In this document: piece after piece, positions 34,201 through 42,859 of the stretch
Layout of the letters: the number at the start of each line of letters is the position of its first letter
How positions within the stretch are numbered: position 1 is the first letter of the stretch
Origin: Planctomycetota bacterium
GTDB taxonomy: Bacteria; Planctomycetota; MHYJ01; JACPRB01
Direction of reading: 5' to 3'
NCBI GenBank assembly: GCA_016209705.1
Contig: JACQVR010000023.1
Location: forward strand, 1 to 64,000
DNA: 64,000 bases
Program-made: the position numbers and the translations under genes
The notes under the pieces: generated by a model
The model's database searches: none
What the model saw: the letters and a program-made list of their open reading frames with translations, nothing else
What the model was told of the DNA's origin: nothing

Positions 34201-35362
34201 GACGGCTGATCCATCCGCCGCCGAGCACTTCGTCTCCGCGGTAGAAGACCGCCGCCTGTCCGGGAGTGATGGCGCGTTGCGGCTCGACAAACTTCACCCG
34301 AGCCCGGTCTTCGGCCACCGGCGCCACGACGGCGGCGGCCGGCGCCCCGTTGTACCGGATCTTCACGTCCGCCCGCGCGGCGCACGCGGGCACGCCGGCG
34401 ATCCAGTTCACCTCCTCGACTTCAAACGCGGAGCTTCTCAACTCCTCCTCCTCGCCCAGCACCACGCGATTCCGCTCCGCATCGATGTCCACGACATAGG
34501 CGGGGCGTCCCAAAGCGACCCCCAATCCGCGGCGCTGGCCGATCGTGAAGAACTGATATCCCGGATGTCTTCCGACCACGGCGCCCGCCGCCGTGACGAA
34601 CTCGCCTTCGCTCACCCGCTCGCCCAGCCGCTCCCGCAACAATCTCCGGTGATCGCGATCCGGGACAAAGCAGATTTCCTGGCTTTCGGGCTTCTCCGCA
34701 ATCCGCAATTCCGCGCGGCGGGCGATCTCCCGAACGGCCGGCTTCTCGAGGGCCCCCACCGGCCACAGGCACCGTGAAAGTCGCTCCTGCTTCAGCGGGA
34801 ACAACACGTACGATTGATCCTTCCGCGCATCGACGCCGCGCCGCAATGTCCAGCGGCCGTCCCGGAAGTCCACGCGAGCGTAGTGTCCGGTCGCCACTTT
34901 CGACGCTCCCAGGGAATCCGCGATCTCGAACAGCTTGCCGAACTTGAGGTCGCGATTGCACCGGATGCACGGATTCGGCGTCGCCCCGCGGTCGTACTCG
35001 CGCACGAAGTAATCCACGATCCCGCCGAACTCCCTCTCGAAATTCATCACGTAAAAGGGTATTCCGAGATGATCCGCCACCCGCCGGGCGTCGTAGGCAT
35101 CCTGGAGCGAGCAACAACCCTGCTTGCGCGCGGCCCCTCGATCGCGATCCGAGACAGGCGGCCCCGCCACCCCGTGACGCATGAACACGCCCGCGACGTC
35201 ATAGCCCGCTTCCTTGAGGAGAACGGCGGACACGCTCGAATCGATGCCTCCCGACATCGCCAGCAGGACCCGCTCTTTGCCGGCCGCCGCACGCCCGTCC
35301 CGCGTCTCCGGGGGGAGAAGACGGGGAGAGCCCGACTCGGGACTCCGCGGCGCGGCACTCAC
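34196..35362 (-). CDS. mnmA: tRNA-specific 2-thiouridylase MnmA
   Basis: Introduces the 2-thio group at the wobble U34 of tRNA(Lys/Glu/Gln); 388 residues. The PP-loop motif LLAMSGGIDSSVSAVLLKEA is near residue 35, followed by the catalytic-Cys region NPCIRCNRDLKFGKLFEIAD, the ATP-binding GHYARVDF and RKDQSYVLFPLKQERLSRCL. KPESQEICFVPDRDHR holds the second Cys, and a C-terminal barrel closes the protein. The GTG at 35362 overlaps the upstream lipoprotein stop (GTGA), implying coupling. The ~30 residues before the PP-loop are Pro/Arg-rich and poorly conserved. Confidence 0.94.
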   Translation of the reverse strand: MSAAPRSPESGSPRLLPPETRDGRAAAGKERVLLAMSGGIDSSVSAVLLKEAGYDVAGVFMRHGVAGPPVSDRDRGAARKQGCCSLQDAYDARRVADHLGIPFYVMNFEREFGGIVDYFVREYDRGATPNPCIRCNRDLKFGKLFEIADSLGASKVATGHYARVDFRDGRWTLRRGVDARKDQSYVLFPLKQERLSRCLWPVGALEKPAVREIARRAELRIAEKPESQEICFVPDRDHRRLLRERLGERVSEGEFVTAAGAVVGRHPGYQFFTIGQRRGLGVALGRPAYVVDIDAERNRVVLGEEEELRSSAFEVEEVNWIAGVPACAARADVKIRYNGAPAAAVVAPVAEDRARVKFVEPQRAITPGQAAVFYRGDEVLGGGWISRR

Positions 35363-36081
35363 GGCACCTCCACGGTCAAGAACTGGAGCACGACCCGCCG
35401 GCCCGTTTCGGTGCGGCGCGAGAAGAGCAACGAACCGACGGTCTCGGTGTCGCCCTTGACTCCGCGGATGGCGAACGGTCGCCCCGGCTCGACTTCTATT
35501 CGCGTGGACAATTCGTCCAGTCGAACGTCCTTTCCGCCGGCGGAGACCATCCACGGCGTAAGGCGCAGATCCACCAAGCCGCCGTCAACGAGCCTCGCGC
35601 GCGCCACGAAACCGCTTCCCGACGGCGCCACGTCCAGGGATCCCGTCTGAATCCGGCCCTGGTACACGGGAATCGAGACGACTCGGGGGACCTGTCCTTC
35701 CACCATCGCCACCTTTGTTTCCTGATCGGACGCCATCAAAAGAAAGACCGAGCGGTACGTGCGGGTCTGGTACGCTTGCGTCTCGGCCCGAAATCGGGCC
35801 ACGAAATCCACGTCGCCGACGAAGCCTCGAAAACCGTTCTCACCCCAGGGGGCGGAGTCGGCCGAAATGACCTGGCGCCCCGCCAGCCGCGCGACGACGT
35901 CGAGCGCCGCGGCGTCCCGCGCGTCGAACTCGAACGTGTCCAGCACGACCCGGAAGGTGCGGGCGGGAAGGCGAGGCTTCGGATGCGGATCGCCCATCAG
36001 CTCTTCCGGAGTGGCCGTTTCCACGCCCCCGCAGCCAAGCCAGACTGGAAGGAACCACAGCGCCCATGTCGTTCTGATCAA
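35359..36081 (-). CDS. predicted lipoprotein, unknown function
   Basis: 240 residues. The N-terminus IRTTWALWFLPVWLGCGG is a lipoprotein signal with the cleavage cysteine at about residue 17. The remainder is beta-rich (RTFRVVLDTFEFDARDAAAL, GRIQTGSLDVAPSGSGFVAR, LRLTPWMVSAGGKDVRLDEL), ending TGRRVVLQFLTVEVP. It somewhat resembles secretin N-domains or BON-like segments (ALDVVARLAGRQVIS), but the match is too weak to name a family. It is translationally coupled (GTGA) to mnmA, and divergent from mtaB across a 55-nt gap. Confidence 0.55.
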   Translation of the reverse strand: MIRTTWALWFLPVWLGCGGVETATPEELMGDPHPKPRLPARTFRVVLDTFEFDARDAAALDVVARLAGRQVISADSAPWGENGFRGFVGDVDFVARFRAETQAYQTRTYRSVFLLMASDQETKVAMVEGQVPRVVSIPVYQGRIQTGSLDVAPSGSGFVARARLVDGGLVDLRLTPWMVSAGGKDVRLDELSTRIEVEPGRPFAIRGVKGDTETVGSLLFSRRTETGRRVVLQFLTVEVP

Positions 36082-36136
36082 GCGGCCGGATTATAGCTGG
36101 AGTTCCGGGAGAGAAGCAGGTAAAAATCCTCCAGTC

Positions 36137-37393
36137 ATGAAGACGTGCGCGATCCTCACGTTCGGCTGCAAAGTCAATCAATACGAATCGCAGGCGCTGC
36201 GGGAGCAGTTCCAGCGGCGAGGCTACGAAATCGTCGGCGTGGACGACGCTCCGCACGTGGTCGTCCTGAACACCTGCACCGTCACCGAGACGGCCACGGC
36301 GGAGGCCGCGCGCTGGGCGCGGCGGGTTCATCGCCGGAACCCGTCCGCCCGGATCGCCGTCACCGGCTGCGCCGCGGACTCCCATCAGGCGGAGTTCGAA
36401 GGCATGCCGGGCGTCCGCCGCGTCGTCCTGCACGACGAGAAGTCGGCCCTGCCCCTGCTGATCGAGGATCCTCGACTGACCCCGGCGGAACTCAAACCGT
36501 CCATTTTTGACATGACGGTGTCGGGCTTCGAAGGCCACACGCGCGCCTTCCTCAAGATCCAGGACGGCTGCGACCTGAACTGCTCGTTCTGCATCATCCC
36601 CCAGGTCCGCGGCCGAAACGTCTCCCGCCCCCTGGAGGAAGCGCTGGGGGAAACCCGGCGCCTGGCGGAGGCGGGATACAAGGAACTCGTCCTGACCGGC
36701 GTTCACGTCGGTTCCTTCGGCAAGGAGGCCGCCGGCCGCAGCTTGATCCCCGATCTCGTGCAGCGCATGCTCGAACTCCCCGGCGTCTCCCGCGTGCGGC
36801 TGTCCTCGGTGGAGGCCAATGAAATCGACGATCGTCTCATCGACGTCATGCGCGACAGCGGCGGCCGATTCTGCCCGCATCTGCACGTGCCGTTGCAGTC
36901 GGGCGACGACGGAGTCCTGCGCGCGATGCGGCGCCGCTACAACACGGCGCAGTTTCGCCGGACGGTGGACCGCCTCCGCGCCGAGATCGACCGGCCCGGC
37001 GTGACGACCGACATCATCGTGGGATTCCCGACGGAAACGGAGCAGGCGTTCGCCCGCACGCTGGCGCTGTGCCGGGAGATCGGATTCAGCCGAATCCACG
37101 TTTTCCCCTATAGCCACCGCCGCGGCACGGCGGCGTCCGCCCTTGCGGATCTTTCTTTCCAGGTGAAAAAAGAACGGCTCCACGCCGTGCAGGAGCTGGC
37201 GGAGGACTTGTCGCGGCGGTTCGCTCGATCCTTCATCGGCGACGAGGTGGACGTCCTCGTGGAGGAGACGGACGTCGCTCCGACAGGCTATACCGAACGC
37301 TACGTGAAAGCGCGCCTGACCGCGGGCGACCGCAACGAGCTGATCCGGACGAGAGGAATCGGGGTCCACGACGGGGTGCTTCAGTGCGCGTGA
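36137..37393 (+). CDS. mtaB: tRNA (t6A37)-C2 methylthiotransferase MtaB
   Basis: Radical-SAM enzyme that converts t6A37 to ms2t6A37 in tRNA; 418 residues. The N-terminal UPF0004 domain has its [4Fe-4S] cysteines in AILTFGCKVNQYESQALREQ, VLNTCTVTE and AVTGCAADSH. The radical-SAM cluster CxxxCxxC is in CDLNCSFCIIPQVRGRNVSR. LVLTGVHVGSFG is MtaB-like. Toward the end, GDEVDVLVEETDVAPTGYTE starts the TRAM domain. The GCKVNQYES start places it with MtaB rather than MiaB or RimO. The ATG at 36137 is the conserved start. It overlaps nrnA by 10 nt. Confidence 0.92.
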   Translation: MKTCAILTFGCKVNQYESQALREQFQRRGYEIVGVDDAPHVVVLNTCTVTETATAEAARWARRVHRRNPSARIAVTGCAADSHQAEFEGMPGVRRVVLHDEKSALPLLIEDPRLTPAELKPSIFDMTVSGFEGHTRAFLKIQDGCDLNCSFCIIPQVRGRNVSRPLEEALGETRRLAEAGYKELVLTGVHVGSFGKEAAGRSLIPDLVQRMLELPGVSRVRLSSVEANEIDDRLIDVMRDSGGRFCPHLHVPLQSGDDGVLRAMRRRYNTAQFRRTVDRLRAEIDRPGVTTDIIVGFPTETEQAFARTLALCREIGFSRIHVFPYSHRRGTAASALADLSFQVKKERLHAVQELAEDLSRRFARSFIGDEVDVLVEETDVAPTGYTERYVKARLTAGDRNELIRTRGIGVHDGVLQCA

Positions 37394-38424
37394 CCCCGCC
37401 CACGCACCGGATCGCGCCCGCCTCCCGCCGCATGGTCCGGCGGATCCTCGCGTACGTCCGGCGGCACACGAACTTCCTCATCTCGGGGCACGTCCGCAGC
37501 GACGGCGACGCGCTGGGCTCCCAGCTCGCCTTTCATCATTTGCTCCGCCGTCTGGGCAAGAAGTCGCACGTCGTCTGTGACCGCGGCGTGGCGCCCGAAT
37601 ACCGCTTCCTTCCGGGATCGGAAGCGGTCGGATCGGGCCCGGAGGATCTCCATCCGCCCTACACGGCGGTCTTCACCTTCGACTCGGGCTCCTGGGCGCG
37701 ACTGGAGCGCGTCTCCGCCGCGCTCGACCGATCCTCGATGACGGTCGTGAACATCGATCATCATGCCTCCAACGAACGCTTCGGCGACATCAACTGGGTC
37801 GACCCGACGTTTTCGTCGAGCGGGGAGATGGTATGGGAGCTGGTCAAGGCCAGCGGCGTCAAGGCGAGCCCCTCCATGGCGCTGAACATCTACACGGCCA
37901 TGGTCACGGACACGGGCGGCTTCGCCTTTTCCAACACGACGACCGAAACGTTGCTCAACGCCGCGGAGCTGGTGGCTTTGGGAGTTCGCCCCGCCGACGT
38001 GACGCGTTCCCTGTACCGGCAAAAGTCGATCGACCAACTGCGCTTCCTGGCGGCCGTCATCGAGCGGATTCAGCGCTCCGAAGACGGACGCGTCGCGTGG
38101 GTGACGCTGCCGATCGAGCTGGAGCGGAAGACGAGATTCCGTCCCGGCGACACGCAGGAATACATCAACACGCTGATGCAGCTTCAAGGAACGGAGATCG
38201 CCATCCTGTTGAGGGAGCTGGAAGATCCGCCGGTGGTGAAGGTGAGCTGGCGCACGGGTCAAGGCGTCGATGGAATCGAACTGGCGCGACAGCACGGCGG
38301 CGGCGGGCATCCGCGGGCCAGCGGGGCGACGCTGCGGATTCCTCTGGAAGAAGCCGCCCGCCACGTCGTGCAACAGGCCGTGGATTACCTTCGCGAGCGA
38401 GCTACAGGGGTCGCGAAGAAATGA
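37384..38424 (+). CDS. nrnA: DHH/DHHA1 phosphoesterase, NrnA-like nanoRNase/pAp phosphatase
   Basis: Hydrolyses short oligoribonucleotides and possibly pAp; 346 residues. DHH-domain motifs are FLISGHVRSDGDALGSQLAF (motif I with metal-binding Asp residues), FTFDSGSW (motif II), VNIDHHASNERFGDINWVDP (the DHH motif) and YTAMVTDTGGFAFSNTT (motif IV). The C-terminal DHHA1 domain ends QHGGGGHPRASGATLRI, the GGGH substrate loop. The GTG at 37384 overlaps mtaB by 10 nt; an ATG at 37432 would remove 16 residues. The start is therefore uncertain, the family assignment is not. Confidence 0.9.
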   Translation: MRVTPPTHRIAPASRRMVRRILAYVRRHTNFLISGHVRSDGDALGSQLAFHHLLRRLGKKSHVVCDRGVAPEYRFLPGSEAVGSGPEDLHPPYTAVFTFDSGSWARLERVSAALDRSSMTVVNIDHHASNERFGDINWVDPTFSSSGEMVWELVKASGVKASPSMALNIYTAMVTDTGGFAFSNTTTETLLNAAELVALGVRPADVTRSLYRQKSIDQLRFLAAVIERIQRSEDGRVAWVTLPIELERKTRFRPGDTQEYINTLMQLQGTEIAILLRELEDPPVVKVSWRTGQGVDGIELARQHGGGGHPRASGATLRIPLEEAARHVVQQAVDYLRERATGVAKK

Positions 38425-38431
38425 CGGTTGC

Positions 38432-38515
38432 GATTTCTTATGAAGAACCGCCCAAGCGCAAAACCGCCAAATAGGCTCAATAAGCGGCAGCCGGTGGCGT
38501 TTTGGCGGTTCATAT
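38432..38515. repeat. AACCGCC-type dispersed hairpin element, copy A2
   Basis: The left arm GAACCGCCCAAGCGCAAAAC continues CGCCAAA (38443-38470). The right arm GGTGGCGTTTTGGCGGTTCA (about 38492-38511) is its near-complement. The element lies wholly in the gap between nrnA and the glycosylase gene. Confidence 0.8.
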
Positions 38516-38532
38516 CAACCTCAAGGCCTATC

Positions 38533-39282
38533 ATGAAAAGCAAATCCCCGCTGGATCGATGGATCGAGCTCGAACGGCTGTTCGGAGCGGAGTTCCTTCC
38601 GGCGGGCCGCGGGCCGCAGGCGCCTGCGGGACCCGCAAGAGCATCACCGGCGAAACCGCCGCCAAGAACGGAATCCGCGAAGCCGCTCCAGCGCCCGGCC
38701 GTGCCGGCGGCCGAGGAACTCCCGGCGGAATTCGTCGCCTTTCGCGATCAGGTCCTGCAATGCCGGAAGTGCGACCTGTGCAACACGCGAACGCAGGTCG
38801 TCTTCGGGGTGGGATCCCTCAAGGCACCGCTGATGTTCATCGGAGAGGCCCCGGGAGCGGATGAAGACGCGGCCGGGGAACCCTTCGTCGGCCGGGCGGG
38901 TCAACTCCTGACGCGCTCGCTCTTGAAGCTGGGCGTCCGGCGCGAGCAGGTCTACATCGCCAACGTGCTGAAATGCCGGCCTCCGGGAAACCGCACTCCC
39001 CAGCCGAACGAGATCGTCAGTTGCATGCCGTACTTGCTCCTCCAGATCAAGTGGATCCAACCCCGGCTTCTCTGCGGGCTGGGCAACATCGCCGTTCAGG
39101 CTCTGCTTCATACGTCGGAGGGCATCTCTCGGCTGCGCGGGAAATACCACGACTTCTTCGGGCGGAAGCTCTTCGCCACGTTCCATCCCGCCTACGTATT
39201 GCGAAACATGAATCAACTGGCGCTCTTCGAAGCGGACCTCCGCAAGGTGGCCGCCGACGCGGGCCTGATCGGCATCCCCTGA
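38533..39282 (+). CDS. family 4 uracil-DNA glycosylase (Fe-S)
   Basis: Removes uracil from DNA in base-excision repair; 249 residues. After a Pro/Ala-rich variable N-terminus (about 65 residues) come the first Fe-S cysteines in [20 protein letters not shown], the catalytic motif [21 protein letters not shown] with [15 protein letters not shown], the [20 protein letters not shown] segment with another cluster ligand, and motif [14 protein letters not shown]. This is the family-4 UDG pattern rather than UdgX, since the KRRIH loop is absent. The ATG at 38533 is used; upstream in-frame codons are in the A2 hairpin. Confidence 0.92.
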   Translation: MKSKSPLDRWIELERLFGAEFLPAGRGPQAPAGPARASPAKPPPRTESAKPLQRPAVPAAEELPAEFVAFRDQVLQCRKCDLCNTRTQVVFGVGSLKAPLMFIGEAPGADEDAAGEPFVGRAGQLLTRSLLKLGVRREQVYIANVLKCRPPGNRTPQPNEIVSCMPYLLLQIKWIQPRLLCGLGNIAVQALLHTSEGISRLRGKYHDFFGRKLFATFHPAYVLRNMNQLALFEADLRKVAADAGLIGIP

Positions 39283-39651
39283 GTTTCTTCGGCCCGCCTC
39301 TGAAACCCTTGAAGAATGCGTAGGGATTCTTATAGTTTTGCAAGTTCAAAAGCGCTTTCGGCGTCACATAGAAAGAAGTGGAGGTGCGAACCCGGCAGGA
39401 CCGGGCGGCCAGAGACTCGGCATCCGCGGATGTCAAGATCCCGGAGTGGACGCGGTCGGGGCTCCTGAAAGCGGTAGGATCTGGAGACCGACTCGTCGGG
39501 AAATTTTTTTGGCGGTTTCTTTCCCTCCGCGACTTCGCGCCGGAGATGCCCGCGTCCGGATAGCCCGCCCTTTTCCCTCCCGATTTCGCCTCCCGAGACC
39601 GCCCGCGATGAGGGTGTTTCTGTCACCCTATCCGGCGAGAAAGGACAAATC
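39283..39651. other. 369-nt intergenic region before pilM, no gene recognised
   Basis: No ORF with a recognisable product. It contains a CCCGG/CCGGG hairpin (39391-39405), a perfect CATCCGCGGATG palindrome (39420-39431), and a short GC stem followed by seven T (39504-39510) that may be a weak terminator. A half-copy of the hairpin-element word TTGGCGGTTTC lies at about 39510-39520, and AGGGTG/CACCCT forms a hairpin at 39611-39629 just upstream of the pilM ribosome site (AAAGGA). It could hold a small structured RNA, but none is identified. Confidence 0.4.
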
Positions 39652-41487
39652 ATGGGCAAAGGCGTCTGGGGCATCGACATCTCCAAGTTCTCCGCCAAGG
39701 CCGTGCGCCTGGAGCGAGGCGCCAACGGCGTCATGCTGACCCACACGGGCGTGATTCCGTACGCCGGCACCGATACCGGGGAGCCGGTCAATCTGGACGA
39801 CCAGATCCGCCTGGCGCTGGCCACGATGAAATCGAAGTACAAGATCGGCGGCGAACGCGTCGCGCTTTCCCTGCCGGGCCATTCGACGTTCAACCGCCTG
39901 ATCAAGCTGCCGCCCGTCGAGGAGAGCAAGCTCCACGAAGTGGTGAAGTACGAAGCTCAGTCCCAAATCCCCTTTCCCATCGACGAAGTCATCTGGGACT
40001 TCCAATTCGTGGAACGCCATTATGGTCCGGGAGAAGAGAAAGAGGTCATCCTCTTCGCCATCAAGAAGGAGATCGTTGAGCAGCTCCTGGCGAACATCCA
40101 GGACATCGGCTTGAACGTGGAGGCCATCCAGTTCGGGCCCGTCGCCCTGTACAACTTCCTCAGCTACGACCAGGAAATCTCGCACTCCTGCATCGCCGTG
40201 GACATGGGGGCCGACAACGCGGATCTGTTGATCATCGACGGCCCCAAGTTCTGGATCCGGAACCTGCCCATCACCGGCAACGACATCACCAAGGCGCTTC
40301 AGAAGGCGTTCAACATCCCCTTCGCGGAAGCCGAGAAGCTGAAGCTGCGGGCCGGCCAGTCGCCCCAAGCCCAGAAGGTGTTCAACGCCATGCAACCGGT
40401 CCTGCGCGACCTCATCGGCGAGGTCCACCGCTCGATCGGCTATTACAAATCCATTTCCAGACAGGTTCGCTTCGAGAAAGTCCTCCTTCTGGGCAACGCG
40501 ACGAGAGTCCTGAACTTCCAGAAATTCGTGTCCCAGACCCTCCAGCTTCCCGCGGCCAGAATCTCCGCCCTCCATCGGATCCAGATCGGCGGGAATCTCG
40601 ACGCCGCCCAGGTCGCCGAGAGCCTCACCACGATCGGCACGGCTCTCGGGCTGGCGCTCCAGGGCCTGGGAGACACGAAGAACCAGGTCAATCTGCTCCC
40701 TACCACGTTCATCAAACGCCGGGAGCTGAGGAGAAAGCAGCCGTTCACGGTCGGCGTCGTGGCCCTCCTCTACCTGCTGGTAGGGCTCATGTGGTTCAAT
40801 GCCAACGCGTCCGTCTCCGAACTGTCCAAGGAAGTGAACGACGGATCGAAAATGCAGAACGAATTGAAAGGTCTCGCGGGAGAGCTGGAAGCCGTCAGGG
40901 CCTCCGCGGCCAACTTCGAAATCCCGCTCCAGCGCCTGGAGGCGCTCCGGCAGGACAAGGACCTCATCCTGCTGGTCATGAATCTGCTCCATCCGAACAT
41001 CCCCAACAACAGCGCCCCCAACATCCAGCAGGTGGACCAGACGTGGATCTTGGAATGGAAATTCGAGGACATGCCCCTTCAGCCCCCCGCCGTCGCGCCC
41101 AGCCGCGCGGGAACCGCTCCGGTGTCCGGAAGCGTGACCTGGGACCCGAAGCGCAAGCTGGTCATCCGGATCGAAGTGGCCTTGTTGGCGGCCAACCGCA
41201 GCGACAGCCGGCTGGAGGAACACCTGCTGCAAAACTTTCTCGGCACGATGCAGGCCGGAACGACGTGGAGGAAAAACCCCAACCGATCCTCGGTGGTGGA
41301 CGCGTTCCAACTGACTCGCGCCATGGAAGGACCCCGCCGTTTCGAGGTCAAGCCTTTGGGGCGCGCCAACGAACTGAAACCCTGGAGCCTTCAGGAGCGC
41401 ACCGAGTCCGACGGCAAATATGCCATTTTCCAGGTCATCCTCGAAATACCGTATCAGCAGGAGCAACCGGAGCAGGGCGCCTCCTAG
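39652..41487 (+). CDS. PilM-PilN fusion, type IV pilus-like inner-membrane platform protein
   Basis: 611 residues. Residues 1-350 are a PilM actin-like ATPase: WGIDISKFSAKAVRLERGAN, ALSLPGHSTFNRLIKLPPVE, VKYEAQSQIPFPIDEVIWDF, SCIAVDMGADNADLLIIDGP, LGNATRVLNFQKFVSQTL. NQVNLLPTTFIKRRELRR then matches the cytoplasmic N-terminal peptide of PilN, which in separate proteins docks into PilM. It is followed by a TM helix (FTVGVVALLYLLVGLMWFN, about 365-385) and a periplasmic coiled-coil/ferredoxin-like part. PilM and PilN are thus joined in one chain. First gene of the secretin locus; the ATG at 39652 follows AAAGGA. Confidence 0.88.
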   Translation: MGKGVWGIDISKFSAKAVRLERGANGVMLTHTGVIPYAGTDTGEPVNLDDQIRLALATMKSKYKIGGERVALSLPGHSTFNRLIKLPPVEESKLHEVVKYEAQSQIPFPIDEVIWDFQFVERHYGPGEEKEVILFAIKKEIVEQLLANIQDIGLNVEAIQFGPVALYNFLSYDQEISHSCIAVDMGADNADLLIIDGPKFWIRNLPITGNDITKALQKAFNIPFAEAEKLKLRAGQSPQAQKVFNAMQPVLRDLIGEVHRSIGYYKSISRQVRFEKVLLLGNATRVLNFQKFVSQTLQLPAARISALHRIQIGGNLDAAQVAESLTTIGTALGLALQGLGDTKNQVNLLPTTFIKRRELRRKQPFTVGVVALLYLLVGLMWFNANASVSELSKEVNDGSKMQNELKGLAGELEAVRASAANFEIPLQRLEALRQDKDLILLVMNLLHPNIPNNSAPNIQQVDQTWILEWKFEDMPLQPPAVAPSRAGTAPVSGSVTWDPKRKLVIRIEVALLAANRSDSRLEEHLLQNFLGTMQAGTTWRKNPNRSSVVDAFQLTRAMEGPRRFEVKPLGRANELKPWSLQERTESDGKYAIFQVILEIPYQQEQPEQGAS

Positions 41488-41529
41488 GAGGCGATCGGGT
41501 CAGGAGGTGGGGTGAATTCGTTATTTTTC

Positions 41530-41559
41530 TCGGAGCGCCACGGTGGGACGGCGCTCCGA
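41530..41559 (+). other. 10-bp perfect stem-loop between pilMN and pilO-like genes
   Basis: TCGGAGCGCC (41530-41539) and GGCGCTCCGA (41550-41559) are perfect complements around a 10-nt loop, in the 90-nt gap, 18 nt before the next ATG. No T-tract follows, so it is more likely an mRNA stability or processing element than a terminator. Confidence 0.7.
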
Positions 41560-41577
41560 CAAGAATAGAGGGAAGGC

Positions 41578-42747
41578 ATGAATAAGCTGAAGCAGAATCT
41601 CTTCTGGGTCGGATCGCTCGCGGCCGCCGGGGTCGCCGTCGTGGCCCTGGCGGTTCTGGTGGTCCCGATGTGGAGCGAGGCCGACGCAAAACTCGGACGC
41701 ATCGACAAGATCGCCGCCTCCCTGAGCTCGGAAGTGCCGAAGATGCCCGGCCAACAGAACGTGGCAGCCTGGAAGGAACGTCTGGAGAAGCTCGAGACCG
41801 AATTCCGTTCCTCGGCCCAGAGTCTGATCGAACGCGACAAGCCCCTGGAGGAGTGGTTCGCGGGATTCAACAAGGCGGTGACGTACAACGCCTTCATGAC
41901 GCGTTACAACGACGAGACGAGCAAGCTGGATGAGGAGTTACGCAAGAAGGGGATCCTGATCGGCGTCCCCCGGCGCGGAGGGGAACGCCAGGAAATCCTT
42001 CAAGAGGACGGAGAACTGGGTTTCAATTGGGTGACCTCGCAGCAACTCGAAAACCTGACGATCGACCAGCAAAACGAAGTCAAGGTGAAGCTCCAGAAGC
42101 GCTTCTGGATCTGCCGCACCGTGGCGGACCTTCTCTTGATCGAGGACAACAAACCCGTCCGCCTTCTGGACGTGTATTTCCCGGAACCGCTGACGGCCAG
42201 CAAGATCCCGGGTATTTCCGATTCGGGCACCGCCAGCACGACCCCGGAGGAGGATCCGAACCGCCTGGACAAATACCGCGTGCTCCAGGATCGGGTGCGC
42301 CTCTTCGTGCGGGAATCCGCTACGCATCCTCCCATCACGCAGATGCCCCGCGGCTTTTTCGAGCAGAATCTGCCGGGAAACGGCGAAACCGTGGAGGGTC
42401 AATCCGAAAAGCCTCTGGGGAGGACGATCACGTTCGGATTCGCCGTCGACATGGAGTACGACCGGGTCCCCAAGCTGGTGCGGAACTTCCTGGCGCCTCC
42501 GAAGGAACCGGCCCTCCTGTGGCAGATGGTGGGCCTCAACGTCTTCGTACCGCGGCAGAACGAGCCGGAAAAGACCCAACCCTTCGAGTATACCGACGAT
42601 ACCCGCCGCGAAAAGGAGCTGGAGCTGAAGGCGTTCGAGGAGCAAACGAAGAATTCGAAGCCCGCTCCCGTGCGCGTGTACATGACGTGCCAGGTGTTCG
42701 ATTTCGAACCGGAGAACTTGCCTTCATTTTTCCATAAATCGCCCTGA
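41578..42747 (+). CDS. PilO-like periplasmic protein (Amuc_1100-like position)
   Basis: 389 residues. A short cytosolic tail and TM helix (LFWVGSLAAAGVAVVALAVL, about 8-30) lead into a coiled coil (WKERLEKLETEFRSSAQSLI) and a periplasmic domain with two alpha/beta parts. Topology, position after PilM-N and before a secretin, and length agree with the PilO-like protein Amuc_1100 of Akkermansia, but direct sequence similarity cannot be established by eye. It probably forms the periplasmic platform with the PilN half of the upstream protein. The ATG at 41578 follows GAGGGAAGGC. Confidence 0.65.
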   Translation: MNKLKQNLFWVGSLAAAGVAVVALAVLVVPMWSEADAKLGRIDKIAASLSSEVPKMPGQQNVAAWKERLEKLETEFRSSAQSLIERDKPLEEWFAGFNKAVTYNAFMTRYNDETSKLDEELRKKGILIGVPRRGGERQEILQEDGELGFNWVTSQQLENLTIDQQNEVKVKLQKRFWICRTVADLLLIEDNKPVRLLDVYFPEPLTASKIPGISDSGTASTTPEEDPNRLDKYRVLQDRVRLFVRESATHPPITQMPRGFFEQNLPGNGETVEGQSEKPLGRTITFGFAVDMEYDRVPKLVRNFLAPPKEPALLWQMVGLNVFVPRQNEPEKTQPFEYTDDTRREKELELKAFEEQTKNSKPAPVRVYMTCQVFDFEPENLPSFFHKSP

Positions 42748-42764
42748 GATTCGATCCCCCGTTC

Positions 42765-42789
42765 TCCTCCGGATCCTCCATCCGGAGGA
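42765..42789 (+). other. 10-bp perfect stem-loop after the pilO-like gene
   Basis: TCCTCCGGAT (42765-42774) and ATCCGGAGGA (42780-42789) are perfect complements around CCTCC, 18 nt after the stop codon of the PilO-like gene. No T-tract follows. Confidence 0.7.
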
Positions 42790-42859
42790 AACGGCCCGAA
42801 GGCGAACGGCCGGAACCGGGAGCGATCGAGTACGAGGTCCTTTCCAAAAGGGGTGCGAC

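Noticed and set aside
39380-39430. Possible signal recognition particle RNA or cobalamin-type riboswitch (CCCGGCAGGACCGGG and GGTGCGAACCC)
   Set aside because: The nearly invariant SRP apical loop sequence is not present, and the cobalamin core lacks its GCCAGGAGACC partner in a proper position. Only a generic hairpin remains.
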